From assembly GCF_020085105.1 (NCBI RefSeq), contig NC_058058.1:7122175-7186174 (forward strand): DNA of 64,000 nt, written 5' to 3'. Position 1 is the stretch's first letter, and each line of letters starts with the position of its first letter. Made by a program: the position numbers and the translations under genes. This document shows positions 1-13,900 of the stretch, piece by piece. Origin of the DNA: Siniperca chuatsi. Taxonomy: Eukaryota; Chordata; Actinopteri; Centrarchiformes; Sinipercidae. The notes below the pieces were generated by a model. The model searched no databases and was not told where the DNA came from. It saw only the letters and a list, made by a program, of their open reading frames with translations.

Positions 1-3000
1 AAAGGTGCGTCATTGATCCCATCACTGGAATGTGCCTCCTCCCTCTCCTTAATAAGACAGGAAGGCTGAATTTTAACTTCATTGACTACCAAACTAAAAT
101 GACCTTCAAAGAGGAGAAGGTGAAAGTGACATGTGGGAAGTACATGGGAATGACAGTATCTCTGTGGGAACTCCTGATGTCAGAATACTTTGATGAACAT
201 CAGAGGAGAGACATCATTCAAAAACACAGAGAAGGGAAGCTCAATATCAAGATGATCATTACAACTGTTCTAGAAGTCATAGAAAAGTCTGTGAAAACAA
301 CTCAAGTCATTTTTGAAGGCATCAGAGAAACTGTCACAGCCAAACAGCTTGTGGAGGCAGATATCATTAGTGAGGAGGTCCTGGATGATCTGAAAAAGGG
401 AAAAAAGTCAGTGAAGGAAGTGACAGAAGATGAAAATGTAAATATGTACCTACAGGGGAAAGACACTATTGCAGGTATTCTGCTTCCTGATTCTCAAATC
501 ATGACCATCTACCAGGCCAGACAAAAAGGAAAGCTGATGCCAGGAACTGCTCTAATTCTACTGGAGGCACAGGCAGCAACAGGGTTCATTATTGACCCTA
601 TTGGAAACAGGAAGTTTTCAGTGGATGATGCTGTCAAAGCAAAGATTGTGGGGCCTGATGTCTGTCAAAAGCTGCGCTCAGCAGAGAAAGCGGTCACTGG
701 GTACAAAAATCCATATGATGGCAAAATAATCTCATTGTTCCAAGCCATGCAAAAAGATCTCATCCTAAAAGACCATGGAATTCGACTCCTGGAGGCACAA
801 ATTGCCACTGGTGGGATCATTGACCCAGTGAACAGTCATCGCATTCCTGTCCATGTGGCCTATAAGAGGGGATATTTTAATGAGGAAATGAACCAGATCC
901 TGAATGATCCGAGTGATGACACCAAAGGATTCTTTGACCCCAACAACCAAGATAACCTGACATACTTGCAGCTCATGGCCAGATGTGTCATAGATCCCAG
1001 TACAGGTCTGTGTCTCTTGCCACTCAAAAGCAAAAGTAACAAAATTAACATAGATGATAATATTAGGGAAACATTCAAAACAACAACAGTTACTGTCAAG
1101 TATGGCAGGTTCAAGGGCAAGCACACAACACTGTGGGATCTTATCAATTCAGAGTATCTGTCTGAGGACAAAAGACAGGAGTTTTTCAAACTCTTCAAGT
1201 CAAGGAAAATCACAATTGAGCAACTCATTGTCACCATTTTAGAAATCATTGAGAGTAAGGAGATAAAACAGCAAGCAGGGCTGGATTTTGAAGGTCTCAG
1301 AGGAGAGATCTCTGTTGTGGATCTTTTGGAGCTTGAAATTGTGGATGAAAAAACATACAGCAGTTTGATCCATGGAAAGATGACGATCACTGATGTGATG
1401 AAAATGGACAGTGTGAGAGCCTACCTACAAGGGAAAAGTTGTGTGGCTGGGGTGATACTGCAACCCTCCAATCAGAAGCTAAGCATCAAAGAGGCACAGA
1501 GAATTGGCATTCTCACACCTGGCACTGCCCTTTGCCTCCTTGAAGCACAAGCAGCCACGGGGTTCATTGTTGATCCTCTGAAAAACAAAAAACTTACAGT
1601 GGAACAAGCTCTCAAGGAAAAGGTTATTGGCCCAGAGATGTATGAAAAGCTTTTGTCTGCAGAGAGGGCTGTCACTGGTTACAGAGATCCATACACTGGT
1701 CAAAAGATCTCCCTTTTCCAAGCCTTGAAAAAGGATCTAATTGTCAAGCAGCATGGCATCCGTTTACTTGAGGCCCAGATTGCTACAGGTGGTATCATTG
1801 ATCCCTTGAAGTGTCTTCACTTACCCCTTGAGGTTGCATACAGGAAAGGATATTTTGATGCAGAACTTAATCAAATCCTCTCAGACCCAGCTGATGACAC
1901 AAAGGGCTTTTTTGACCCAAACACACAAGCGAATCTGACATACATGGAGATGTTGGGTAGATGTGTAAAAGATAAGGAAACAGGACTGTTTCTCCTGCCA
2001 CTGAATGACACGACAAAAGCTAAAGGAACAAAGGCAAAAATGTATACTGACACAGAGATAAAGCAAGAGTTTGAAAAGACAGCAGTGAGCGTATCGGTGG
2101 GACGCTACTCAGGAAAATCAATTTCTCTGTGGGACTTGATTCACTCTGGGTACTTCACTGAGGATCAGCAGCTTGAATTCATTGAAAAATACAGAACAAG
2201 GAAGATGAGCACAGAAACCATAATCACATTAGTGATTTCCACCATTAAAGAACTGGAGAAGAGTGAAACTCCCAAAATGATAATGGGCCTGCGAAAGCCT
2301 GTCTCTGCACAACAACTATGGGATTCTGATATCATTGATGCAGATATGTACAAACAGGTGAAAGAAGGAAAACTTCCTTTTGAAACAGTAACCCAACATG
2401 AACCTGTGAGAGGATACCTGAAGGGAACTGGAAGTATTGCTGGAATTAAGGTTCATCCATCCCAGAAAGTAATGAGCATATATGAAGCAAAAAAGAAAGA
2501 CCTGTTGACACCTGGCATTGCACTTGTACTGCTTGAAGCGCAGGCTGCAACAGGATGGGTCATTGATCCTCTAAAAAACAAGTTTTATGCTGTTGAAGAG
2601 GCAGCAAGAGAGAAAGTAATTGGACCAGATGTGCATGAGCAACTTCTCTCAGCTGAACGAGCTGTTATTGGCTATAAAGATCCATACACAGATGCAACAA
2701 TATCACTGTTTGAAGCCATGAATGAACAGCTGATTAAAAGAAGCGATGGCATTCGTCTTCTTGAGGCACAGATAGCAACAGGAGGAATAATTGACCCAAA
2801 TCAAAGTCACAGACTACCTGTTCATGTTGCTATTAAAAAGGGGTGTCTGGATGGAGAAATTAGCAAAATTCTGTTGAACCCCACTGATGATGCAAAAGGA
2901 TTCTTTGACCCAAATACCAAAGAAAACCTCTCTTACCTGCAGCTCATAAAGCGATGTGAGAAAGATCCTAAAACTGGGCTACTTCTTCTGCCCCTGTATG

Positions 3001-6000
3001 AAAAGGAATCCCATGTATTTCCCACAGATGAGAAAATAGTGCTTGCATTCAAAAACAAAACTATTGCCATGAATGCAGGAAAATTTAAAAACAAAGAGGT
3101 GACATTGTGGGAAGTGTTGCTCTCTGAATACATATCAGAACCAAAAAGGCAGCAGCTCATACAACAATACAAGACAGGAGCCATGAAAATAGAGGAGATC
3201 ATTGAAATACTCACCATTATCATTACAGAGATATCATCCAAAGAAAGAAAGTTCAAAGGACTAAGAAAGCAGGTCTCAGCCAGTGAGTTGTATGAGTCAA
3301 AGATCATCTCAAAGGAGCTTTTCACACAGATTATACAAGGAGACGTAACTGAAGAGAATGTTAACAAAATGGAATCAATTCAAAAGTACCTTGGAGCTAC
3401 AAACTGTATAGCAGGTGTCAGAGTTGAATCTACAAAGAAAGTTATGAGCATCTATGAAGCCAAAACCAAAAGCCTACTGACCCCTGGCACATCTCTTGTG
3501 CTGCTGGAGGCACAAGCTGCAACCGGTTTTGTCATTGACCCAGTGAACAACAAGAAACTTTCTGTACAGGAGGCTGTGGTTCAAGGAGTGGTTGGCAGTG
3601 AGTGGAAAAACAAACTGCTTTCAGCAGAACGAGCAGTTACAGGGTACAAAGATCCCTACACCGGAGACACAATTTCATTGTTCCAGGCCTTGAAAAAAGA
3701 TCTCATTGTCAAAGATCATGGAATTCGCCTTCTTGAAGCACAAATTGCCACCGGAGGCATAATTGATCCGGTCCACAGCCATCGAGTGCCTGTACAGGTA
3801 GCATACCAAAGAGGTTACTTTGATGAGGAAATGAATCAGATTCTGTCTGACTCTGATGATGACACCAAGGGCTTCTTTGATCCCAACACTCAAGAGAACC
3901 TCACCTATCTCCAGCTGGTTGAGAGGTGTGTCAAAGACCCAACTACAGGCCTTAACTTACTGTCCATTGTAAAGAAAGGTGAGCTTTATTTCTTTGTTGA
4001 TGAGGCAACAAAACTCATTCTGAAATCTAAAACAACAACCAGAGCAGGAGGAAAATACCAAGGAACAACAGTGTCTCTGTGGGATCTGCTCTACTCCAAA
4101 TACATCACTGAGGAGAAGAGGAAAGAGCTTGTGCAACAGTACAAGTCTGGATCAATCACAATTGAATGCTTTTTGGAGATCATCCAGACAATCATTCAGC
4201 AGCAGACCACAACAACCTCATCGTCATCAATCGTCACATGCCAACCACCAGAAACAAAAGTGGACAGCAGCACAACAAAAACTACCATCACTACTAAAAT
4301 CACAGAGACACGTCAAGTTCAAAACTTTCATGGAATCAGAAAGGATGTTACTGCTACTGAGCTGCTTGAATCAAAAATCATCGATGAGGACCTCTACAAA
4401 GATCTTAGCACTGGAAAAGTCACGGTGACGGAAGTAAGTGAAATGGACTCAGTCCGAAGTACTTAGAGGAACCAACAGCATTGCAGGGGTATACCTGCAG
4501 TCCACCAAACAGACCCTAAGCATCTATGAAGCCAAAAGCAAAGGCCTGCTGACTCCTGGTACTTCTCTGGTTCTGCTGGAGGCCCAAGCTGCCACTGGCT
4601 TTGTCATCGACCCAGTGAAAAACAAGAAACTTTCTGTAGAGGAAGCTGTGGCTCAAAGGGTGGTTGGCAGTGAGTGGAAAAACAAACTGCTTTCAGCAGA
4701 AAGAGCAGTTACTGGATACAAAGATCCCTACACTGGAAACACAATTTCATTGTTCCAGGCCTTGAAAAAGATCTTATTGTGAAAGATCATGGAATTCGTC
4801 TCCTTGAAGCGCAAATTGCCACCGGAGGCATAATTGACCCAGTTCACAGTCACAGAGTGCCTGTACAGGTGGCATATCAAAGAGGTTACTTTGATGAGGA
4901 AATGAATCAGATTCTGTCTGACCCTGATGATGACACCAAGGGCTTCTTTGATCCCAACACTCAAGAGAACCTCACCTATCTCCAGCTGGTTGAGAGGTGT
5001 GTCACGGATCCCGTCACAGGCCTGAGTTTGCTGGTCATTGTGAAGAAAGGCGAGTTTTATTTCTTTGTTGATGAGGCAACAAAACTCATTCTGAAATCTA
5101 AAACAACAACCAGAGCAGGAGGAAAATACCAAGGAACAACAGTGTCTCTGTGGGATCTGCTCTACTCCAAATACATCACTGAGGAGAAGAGGAGAGAGCT
5201 TGTGCAACAGTACAAGTCTGGATCAATCACAATTGAACGCTTTTTCGAGATCATCCAGACAATCATTCAGCAGCAGACCACAACAACCTCATCGTCATCA
5301 ATCGTCACATGCCAACCACCAGAAACAAAAGTGGACAGCAGCACAACAAAAACTACCATCACTACTAAAATCACAGAGACGCATCAAGTTCAAAACTTTC
5401 ATGGAATCAGAAAGGATGTTACTGCTACTGAGCTGCTTGAATCAAAAATCATCGATGAGGACCTCTACAAAGATCTTAGCACTGGAAAAGTCACGGTGAC
5501 GGAAGTAAGTGAAATGGACTCAGTCCGGAAGTACTTAGAGGAACCAACAGCATTGCAGGGGTATACCTGCAGTCCACCAAACAGACCCTAAGCATCTATG
5601 AAGCCAAAAGCAAAGGCCTGCTGACTCCTGGTACTTCTCTGGTTCTGCTGGAGGCCCAAGCTGCCACTGGCTTTGTCATCGACCCAGTGAAAAACAAGAA
5701 ACTTTCTGTAGAGGAAGCTGTGGCTCAAAGGGTGGTTGGCAGTGAGTGGAAAAACAAACTGCTTTCAGCAGAAAGAGCAGTTACTGGATACAAAGATCCC
5801 TACACTGGAAACACAATTTCATTGTTCCAGGCCTTGAAAAAGATCTTATTGTGAAAGATCATGGAATTCGTCTCCTTGAAGCGCAAATTGCCACCGGAGG
5901 CATAATTGACCCAGTTCACAGTCACAGAGTGCCTGTACAGGTGGCATATCAAAGAGGTTACTTTGATGAGGAAATGAATCAGATTCTGTCTGACCCTGAT

Positions 6001-9000
6001 GATGACACCAAGGGCTTCTTTGATCCCAACACTCAAGAGAACCTCACCTATCTCCAGCTGGTTGAGAGGTGTGTCACGGATCCCGTCACAGGCCTGAGTT
6101 TGCTGGTCATTGTGAAGAAAGGCGAGTTTTATTTCTTTGTTGATGAGGCAACAAAACTCATTCTGAAATCTAAAACAACAACCAGAGCAGGAGGAAAATA
6201 CCAAGGAACAACAGTGTCTCTGTGGGATCTGCTCTACTCCAAATACATCACTGAGGAGAAGAGGAGAGAGCTTGTGCAACAGTACAAGTCTGGATCAATC
6301 ACAATTGAACGCTTTTTCGAGATCATCCAGACAATCATTCAGCAGCAGACCACAACAACCTCATCGTCATCAATCGTCACATGCCAACCACCAGAAACAA
6401 AAGTGGACAGCAGCACAACAAAAACTACCATCACTACTAAAATCACAGAGACGCATCAAGTTCAAAACTTTCATGGAATCAGAAAGGATGTTACTGCTAC
6501 TGAGCTGCTTGAATCAAAAATCATCGATGAGGACCTCTACAAAGATCTTAGCACTGGAAAAGTCACGGTGACGGAAGTAAGTGAAATGGACTCAGTCCGG
6601 AAGTACTTAGAGGGAACCAACAGCATTGCAGGGGTATACCTGCAGTCCACCAAACAGACCCTAAGCATCTATGAAGCCAAAAGCAAAGGCCTGCTGACTC
6701 CTGGTACTTCTCTGGTTCTGCTGGAGGCCCAAGCTGCCACTGGCTTTGTCATCGACCCAGTGAAAAACAAGAAACTTTCTGTAGAGGAAGCTGTGGCTCA
6801 AAGGGTGGTTGGCAGTGAGTGGAAAAACAAACTGCTTTCAGCAGAAAGAGCAGTTACTGGATACAAAGATCCCTACACTGGAAACACAATTTCATTGTTC
6901 CAGGCCTTGAAAAAGATCTTATTGTGAAAGATCATGGAATTCGTCTCCTTGAAGCGCAAATTGCCACCGGAGGCATAATTGACCCAGTTCACAGTCACAG
7001 AGTGCCTGTACAGGTGGCATATCAAAGAGGTTACTTTGATGAGGAAATGAATCAGATTCTGTCTGACCCTGATGATGACACCAAGGGCTTCTTTGATCCC
7101 AACACTCAAGAGAACCTCACCTATCTCCAGCTGGTTGAGAGGTGTGTCACGGATCCCGTCACAGGCCTGAGTTTGCTGGTCATTGTGAAGAAAGGCGAGT
7201 TTTATTTCTTTGTTGATGAGGCAACAAAACTCATTCTGAAATCTAAAACAACAACCAGAGCAGGAGGAAAATACCAAGGAACAACAGTGTCTCTGTGGGA
7301 TCTGCTCTACTCCAAATACATCACTGAGGAGAAGAGGAGAGAGCTTGTGCAACAGTACAAGTCTGGATCAATCACAATTGAACGCTTTTTCGAGATCATC
7401 CAGACAATCATTCAGCAGCAGACCACAACAACCTCATCGTCATCAATCGTCACATGCCAACCACCAGAAACAAAAGTGGACAGCAGCACAACAAAAACTA
7501 CCATCACTACTAAAATCACAGAGACGCATCAAGTTCAAAACTTTCATGGAATCAGAAAGGATGTTACTGCTACTGAGCTGCTTGAATCAAAAATCATCGA
7601 TGAGGACCTCTACAAAGATCTTAGCACTGGAAAAGTCACGGTGACGGAAGTAAGTGAAATGGACTCAGTCCGAAGTACTTAGAGGGAACCAACAGCATTG
7701 CAGGGGTATACCTGCAGTCCACCAAACAGACCCTAAGCATCTATGAAGCCAAAAGCAAAGGCCTGCTGACTCCTGGTACTTCTCTGGTTCTGCTGGAGGC
7801 CCAAGCTGCCACTGGCTTTGTCATCGACCCAGTGAAAAACAAGAAACTTTCTGTAGAGGAAGCTGTGGCTCAAAGGGTGGTTGGCAGTGAGTGGAAAAAC
7901 AAACTGCTTTCAGCAGAAAGAGCAGTTACTGGATACAAAGATCCCTACACTGGAAACACAATTTCATTGTTCCAGGCCTTGAAAAAGATCTTATTGTGAA
8001 AGATCATGGAATTCGTCTCCTTGAAGCGCAAATTGCCACCGGAGGCATAATTGACCCAGTTCACAGTCACAGAGTGCCTGTACAGGTGGCATATCAAAGA
8101 GGTTACTTTGATGAGGAAATGAATCAGATTCTGTCTGACCCTGATGATGACACCAAGGGCTTCTTTGATCCCAACACTCAAGAGAACCTCACCTATCTCC
8201 AGCTGGTTGAGAGGTGTGTCACGGATCCCGTCACAGGCCTGAGTTTGCTGGTCATTGTGAAGAAAGGCGAGTTTTATTTCTTTGTTGATGAGGCAACAAA
8301 ACTCATTCTGAAATCTAAAACAACAACCAGAGCAGGAGGAAAATACCAAGGAACAACAGTGTCTCTGTGGGATCTGCTCTACTCCAAATACATCACTGAG
8401 GAGAAGAGGAGAGAGCTTGTGCAACAGTACAAGTCTGGATCAATCACAATTGAACGCTTTTTCGAGATCATCCAGACAATCATTCAGCAGCAGACCACAA
8501 CAACCTCATCGTCATCAATCGTCACATGCCAACCACCAGAAACAAAAGTGGACAGCAGCACAACAAAAACTACCATCACTACTAAAATCACAGAGACGCA
8601 TCAAGTTCAAAACTTTCATGGAATCAGAAAGGATGTTACTGCTACTGAGCTGCTTGAATCAAAAATCATCGATGAGGACCTCTACAAAGATCTTAGCACT
8701 GGAAAAGTCACGGTGACGGAAGTAAGTGAAATGGACTCAGTCCGGAAGTACTTAGAGGGAACCAACAGCATTGCAGGGGTATACCTGCAGTCCACCAAAC
8801 AGACCCTAAGCATCTATGAAGCCAAAAGCAAAGGCCTGCTGACTCCTGGTACTTCTCTGGTTCTGCTGGAGGCCCAAGCTGCCACTGGCTTTGTCATCGA
8901 CCCAGTGAAAAACAAGAAACTTTCTGTAGAGGAAGCTGTGGCTCAAAGGGTGGTTGGCAGTGAGTGGAAAAACAAACTGCTTTCAGCAGAAAGAGCAGTT

Positions 9001-9339
9001 ACTGGATACAAAGATCCCTACACTGGAAACACAATTTCATTGTTCCAGGCCTTGAAAAAAGATCTTATTGTGAAAGATCATGGAATTCGTCTCCTTGAAG
9101 CGCAAATTGCCACCGGAGGCATAATTGACCCAGTTCACAGTCACAGAGTGCCTGTACAGGTGGCATATCAAAGAGGTTACTTTGATGAGGAAATGAATCA
9201 GATTCTGTCTGACCCTGATGATGACACCAAGGGCTTCTTTGATCCCAACACTCAAGAGAACCTCACCTATCTCCAGCTGGTTGAGAGGTGTGTCACGGAT
9301 CCCGTCACAGGCCTGAGTTTACTCCCCTTGCACAGGTGA
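1..9339 (+). CDS. eppk1: Epiplakin-like plectin-repeat protein, 3' part of the gene (partial, frameshifted in this assembly)
   Basis: The frame is open from the left edge (codons in phase with position 3) and ends at the TGA at 9337-9339, so the 5' part lies outside the window. Nine plectin-repeat modules are visible. Each carries an [10 protein letters not shown] half followed by [17 protein letters not shown], and a module end of the form TKGFFDPN...RC...DP.TGL.LLPL. Modules 1-4 end near 1023, 2000, 2996 and 3964 and are diverged. The last five are almost identical. A gene made only of plectin repeats, with no spectrin or rod segment in over 9 kb, fits epiplakin rather than plectin or desmoplakin. 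Family knowledge: epiplakin is a cytoplasmic cytolinker that binds keratin and other intermediate filaments in epithelia. The frame is broken by single-base losses near 4456, 4468, 4765, 5540, 5837, 6910, 7672 and 7982. Each lies in a short homopolymer, and intact versions exist in sister modules. I favour assembly error over real decay. The coding part has no introns here, as expected for the giant epiplakin exon. Confidence 0.88.
3985..9319 (+). repeat. Tandem array of about five near-identical 1074-bp (358-codon) plectin-repeat units
   Basis: Landmarks recur at 4674, 5746, 6819 and 7891, spacings of 1072, 1073 and 1072. Adding back the missing homopolymer bases gives exactly 1074, a whole number of codons. 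Units 2-5 look the same at the base level apart from those indels. The first unit differs at a few positions, for example TGC for CGC near 4164. Each unit carries a Thr/Ser-rich linker (about 4200-4320 in the first) that modules 1-4 lack. The last unit diverges after 9319 and runs into the stop codon. Confidence 0.93.
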
Positions 9340-10230
9340 AGGAAAGCAAATCTTTCTACAGGCATTTATTCTTGTTTTGTTTGCGTTATCAGATTTTTTT
9401 CATTGTAGTTCGCTCAGCATTGTAGTTAACATTATTTTCTCCCTTAGACACTAAATATTTTTACAGCATATTTCTTTAAAATGCATTTTAGGTTGTCCTT
9501 AACGAAATCGCCAGAGAAAAATACATGTTCTCTACTATGCTGTTAGTTATACATGGTTGAAAAAGAGAGCAACTCTATGAAGGTGTTTTGGTTACACATT
9601 TTCAGAACTGCCATTATTAAAACCCTAAAATTAGCCCAACCTGGGAAAACTGAGACTGAATGGGCTGAAAACCTATTCTAATAATCACACAAAAATGTAC
9701 ATATAGGTACTTTAATGTCATTAGTCATATCTGTGTCCGATATGTCAAATGTCTGCTGTGAAAAAAGCCTACTGGTCTTATATTAGTTGACATTGAAAAG
9801 TAAACTAAATATCTGTCGTCTTTTTCTTGTTTTCAGTCTCTTGGTATTAACCCAATTCTGATATTGTTTGAATGCATACATGGCAGTAAATGCCGTAGCA
9901 AACATTTTGGATTTGTGATACTTATTTTCCCTGTTTTAATACTTTTTCATGTTATTTGTGGGATCTATGGATTTGATTGATTTTACACTGATGTAACTAG
10001 ATGGGGTTCAGCTGAGCCTATTTTTACCTTGCCTGTAGAAGCTGGAAGCTGGTGAAACCTTTTCTTACTGAAATCTGTTTTGCTTCCTAAGTCAAATGTG
10101 AGTACAGTGAATATCATTTTGCTGTGCCTGCTTTGACCTCACCTGCAAGCCAGCCATGCACATTTTGGTCTTTTGTAATATTGTAAAACTGTTTCATTGT
10201 GTGGCCCAATAAATAGGTGAGATATGAATA
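9340..10230 (+). other. 3' untranslated region of the epiplakin-like gene
   Basis: AT-rich, non-coding sequence directly after the epiplakin stop codon. An AATAAA polyadenylation signal lies at 10208-10213. No reading frame of note is present. Confidence 0.6.
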
Positions 10231-10950
10231 CTATATCTTGGCTTTTTTTCCCCAACTACTGTATTAGCTCAGTACAACACATGCTGTGCAAGAATTTCCT
10301 GGTTGAAGAGTCCTCACATCGGTTGGAAACCTTTTAGAGCCATCGAAGCACCCATAATACTTCTAATTCAACAATAAGGCAAATTAAATTTAAACATTTG
10401 TAGTTTAAAGTACAGCACTCTCTAGTGGAAAGAAAGTATATAACCAACTTTATAGTGATATGCTGAACATGTATCTTTAATTTCAAATACCTCTTGACAA
10501 ACTTTTGTCTGGAATTATTATAACTTGGTGTAAGAAAATAGTCAAAAATTACATACAAAAAAAAATCCTGGTATACACAACTGAATGTCCCTGTAGGTTT
10601 ACAATTGAGGTGATTCATATAAATGTATTCAAATCCAACATGTCAATGTCACACCTTGAGCTACATTTAGACAGTGTTACTAACTCTTAACTGACAATAA
10701 TATTGCAGCAACAGGTTTTCTCATGGGATTCCAAACCCTTGGTTTTTGCTTTCTAGCAACAGTAAGGAGTGTTTTTGCATGAATTGTTTTGTGTAAACAG
10801 TATACATATAAAACATTTACAAAAACACCTGAGGGTAAAATATGCTATGCAGTCTATGCTACAACATAATCCACAGAGGCAAGTTTTAAGACATTGATGT
10901 AGGCCTTGTAAATTTGATTTACAATTTCTGGAATCAAATGAATATGAGAA
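10231..10950. other. Convergent intergenic segment, probably containing the fbxl6 3' UTR
   Basis: Epiplakin and fbxl6 converge here. No conserved coding sequence is visible. On the minus strand an ATTAAA-type signal near 10475 could end the fbxl6 transcript about 0.5 kb past its stop codon. Confidence 0.4.
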
Positions 10951-13900
10951 CTACTCCAATTTGTCCAGCAGTTGACGAATGTCTTCTTGGCCACGGTAAA
11001 TTCTCTTCACTCCTCTTGGAAGATAACGGCAGGATGAAAGGTTGAGGTAACTAAGAGCAGTCATTTGGCCAATGACTGACCTGCAAAATAAAGTACAAAC
11101 ATTGTTTTCTTGTGAGATTCTTGAAAAGAGAATGATAATGCTAAACCTGCAGTACTCAGGATTTACAAGTGTGAATGCGTGATACATTCTCAGTTCTGTA
11201 CGCCTACAGATTGTCTCTTTAAAGTGTTGGTTCATAGTTTATTGGATTATTTGGACTGGTAAGAGTTAAGAGGGAAAACTATTGAGTACCTAAGGGCAGA
11301 CGGTGTGATCCTGGTCCCACTCAGGTTGAGTGAACGCAGGGTCTCAGCCTCTGTTGCCTGAGCAAGGTGACTCATTGCAATCTCCAAGTCCTCCTCAGTG
11401 AAAAGCTGATTTGCAATGTCAAGCTGTTGCAGTGTTTGACTCCATTTCTGGGTCACCATGTGAAGCCCCGCCTTAGGTGATGACAACCCAATATTGCTGC
11501 TAAAATACTGTCCCCAGAACAGACACTCAAGCTCTGCCAAATCACACACAGAAGAAGAAGGTAGCGTTGATTAACAAATGGGTTTTGGATGCAAATTCAG
11601 ACCACTGATATTACGGACACAGCTGGGTTTTTTTTTTTTTTTATAAATTCAAAATAATTACTATACCTTTGTGTAAGTGCTCAAAGGCATTAATTATTTA
11701 AAAAAAAACCCATAGTAAAAGTAAGTATTTCTGTGCCTCCAATACATACTTCAGACCATTGTGGATTAAATATGAAAAGACCAAAAGACCAAACTAAGCC
11801 TTTCAGTAAATTAGGTCCCGTTTTAAATCATATTTAAGTCACTTAATAACCCAAAATTTATTTATTTATTTAAGTATAAATCTCATGACTTAGCCCTACC
11901 AAGACAAGGTAGTGTTGCGAGACCAGATGGTGTGATTCGCGAACAACCTCGCAGGTCCAGCACCCGCAGCCTGGTAGAGCCAAAGAGAATGTCCCACAAA
12001 TCTTTGTCGGTCATATAGGAATAAGATGTGGTTGCGATACATAGCTCCTCCAGTAATGGGAAGCCTAGTGTTGCATCGGCACCATTGCGCATTGTCTTAT
12101 GCAGAGGTCTGACATTCAGCATCCGGAAGGTCTGGTGAGAAGTACAACAGATGTAGAATAGATGTACAAGTTTCATGGGAGAACACGGTGCACACATACA
12201 GTATATTGATTCAATACACACTGACACATAACATGGGAAGTGTAAAATGTATCACTGACAGTGGACAAGATAGAATTTAGGGCTGCAACTAATGATTATA
12301 TTTATTATCGATTAATCTGCTGACTATTTTCTCAATTAATCATGAAAAATGCCCATTTTATTTTTTGAGAGCTCAAGGTGGTCAAAAGTCTGACCAACAG
12401 TCCAAAAACCAAATATATTCAGTTTACAGTGATTATGATGAAGAAAAGCATCAAATCCTCACATTTGGAAAGCTGGTACCAGCTTAAGTTTACCATTTTT
12501 GCTTAAAGAAATTACAAACGATTAATTAATTATCAAAATAGTTGCCAATAAATTTTCTGTTGATTGACTAATGGATTAATTGTTTCAGCTCTAATAGCAT
12601 TACGCTTCATATGTACACAAGAGCTGCATTTCATTTGTAATGACCAGTGTCTTCATTTAGCAGCGCTGCACCTTCAAAGCAAGGAAATTATAGTGCCAAA
12701 TACATGAAACATTATCATACAATTAGCAATTCAGATTTAGATATAGTCACAATAGTCACATTAGCATAGAGAACTGAAATATTAGATTTACATTTTTTTT
12801 TTTTACCTTTAGTTTAGGGGATGCCATCTGTAGTGCCTGGATGCAAACTGGAAGTTCACAATCTTTACTGTCGAGCTTTGTGTTGACCTCCAACAACTCC
12901 AAATCAGGACAGTATCCCCTCTGAAAAAACAAATAGGCCTATGTTGGTTAATATGTTGTGTGTACCAAGTTCATCTGTGCTCCATGGCTTGGGCTGTGTA
13001 ATGCAAAACATATGGAGAAAAAAAATAAGGGGGGGGGGGCTTACAGTGATGGCAGTTAGAAGTCTGTCATTCTTTAGTCCATGAGTGAATAAAATTTGCT
13101 TGATCTGGCTCCCATGACTTTCAAGGTACTCCAGGACTCCGTCAACCTGAAACTACAGCAAAAACAAGTTTTCTACAAATCTACAATTCTATATGTAACC
13201 AAGCAGGTGGGAAATGAACAGCTGCTGGGAATTGCTGGCTGTGACTGGTGTATCAAATTGGACAATAACGATCCAAAATTTAGAGATCCTATTCTATTTC
13301 ATCCTTATCTTTCATTTGCAGTCTTGTAAGTTTGTCCAACTGTTGGATTTTTTTGCCTTTGCTTTTATTGTCAAGTCCATGCAAAACAGAGTGAACGGCT
13401 CCCATTGGACCACACTGTATAAATAAAGGTGAGTGAATGAATATTCTTAACCTGTCAATTCTTAAGCTGACAGCAGAAAAATACATTTTTCTACAAAAAC
13501 AGTTTACTGAGCTGGTTCTTGATGTACCTCTGAATACTGGAGATTTATGCTCTGCAGAAACCGGCTGTGCAGACCAAGACTATGGAAGGCTGCCGCTGTC
13601 AGACCTGTACAGTAGGAGAGCTTGAGGGAGCGAAGGTGAGGGCAGAACTGCGACACAACCTAAATTTGATCCCAACATAAACAGAAAAAACATAGTAAAC
13701 ACAAAATGTGTTGGTAAGTTTAGTTCTTAGGATTTGGACAAAATCTAACCTGTAATTTATCAGGCAATATTTTGTTAAAAAAAAAAATCTCTTAACTTGA
13801 AACAAAATGTCTTCTAATAGAGCCCATTAAGACTGCAACTAACAATTACTTTCATCTCAATAAATCGCTTTGTCTATAAAATGTCAGAAAATAGCAAAAA

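Noticed and set aside
765-1390. Long minus-strand reading frames opposite the epiplakin modules (and repeated 159-residue frames at 4728, 5800, 6873 and 7945)
   Set aside because: They are complements of the conserved plectin-repeat codons and recur only because the repeat recurs. They have no independent protein features.
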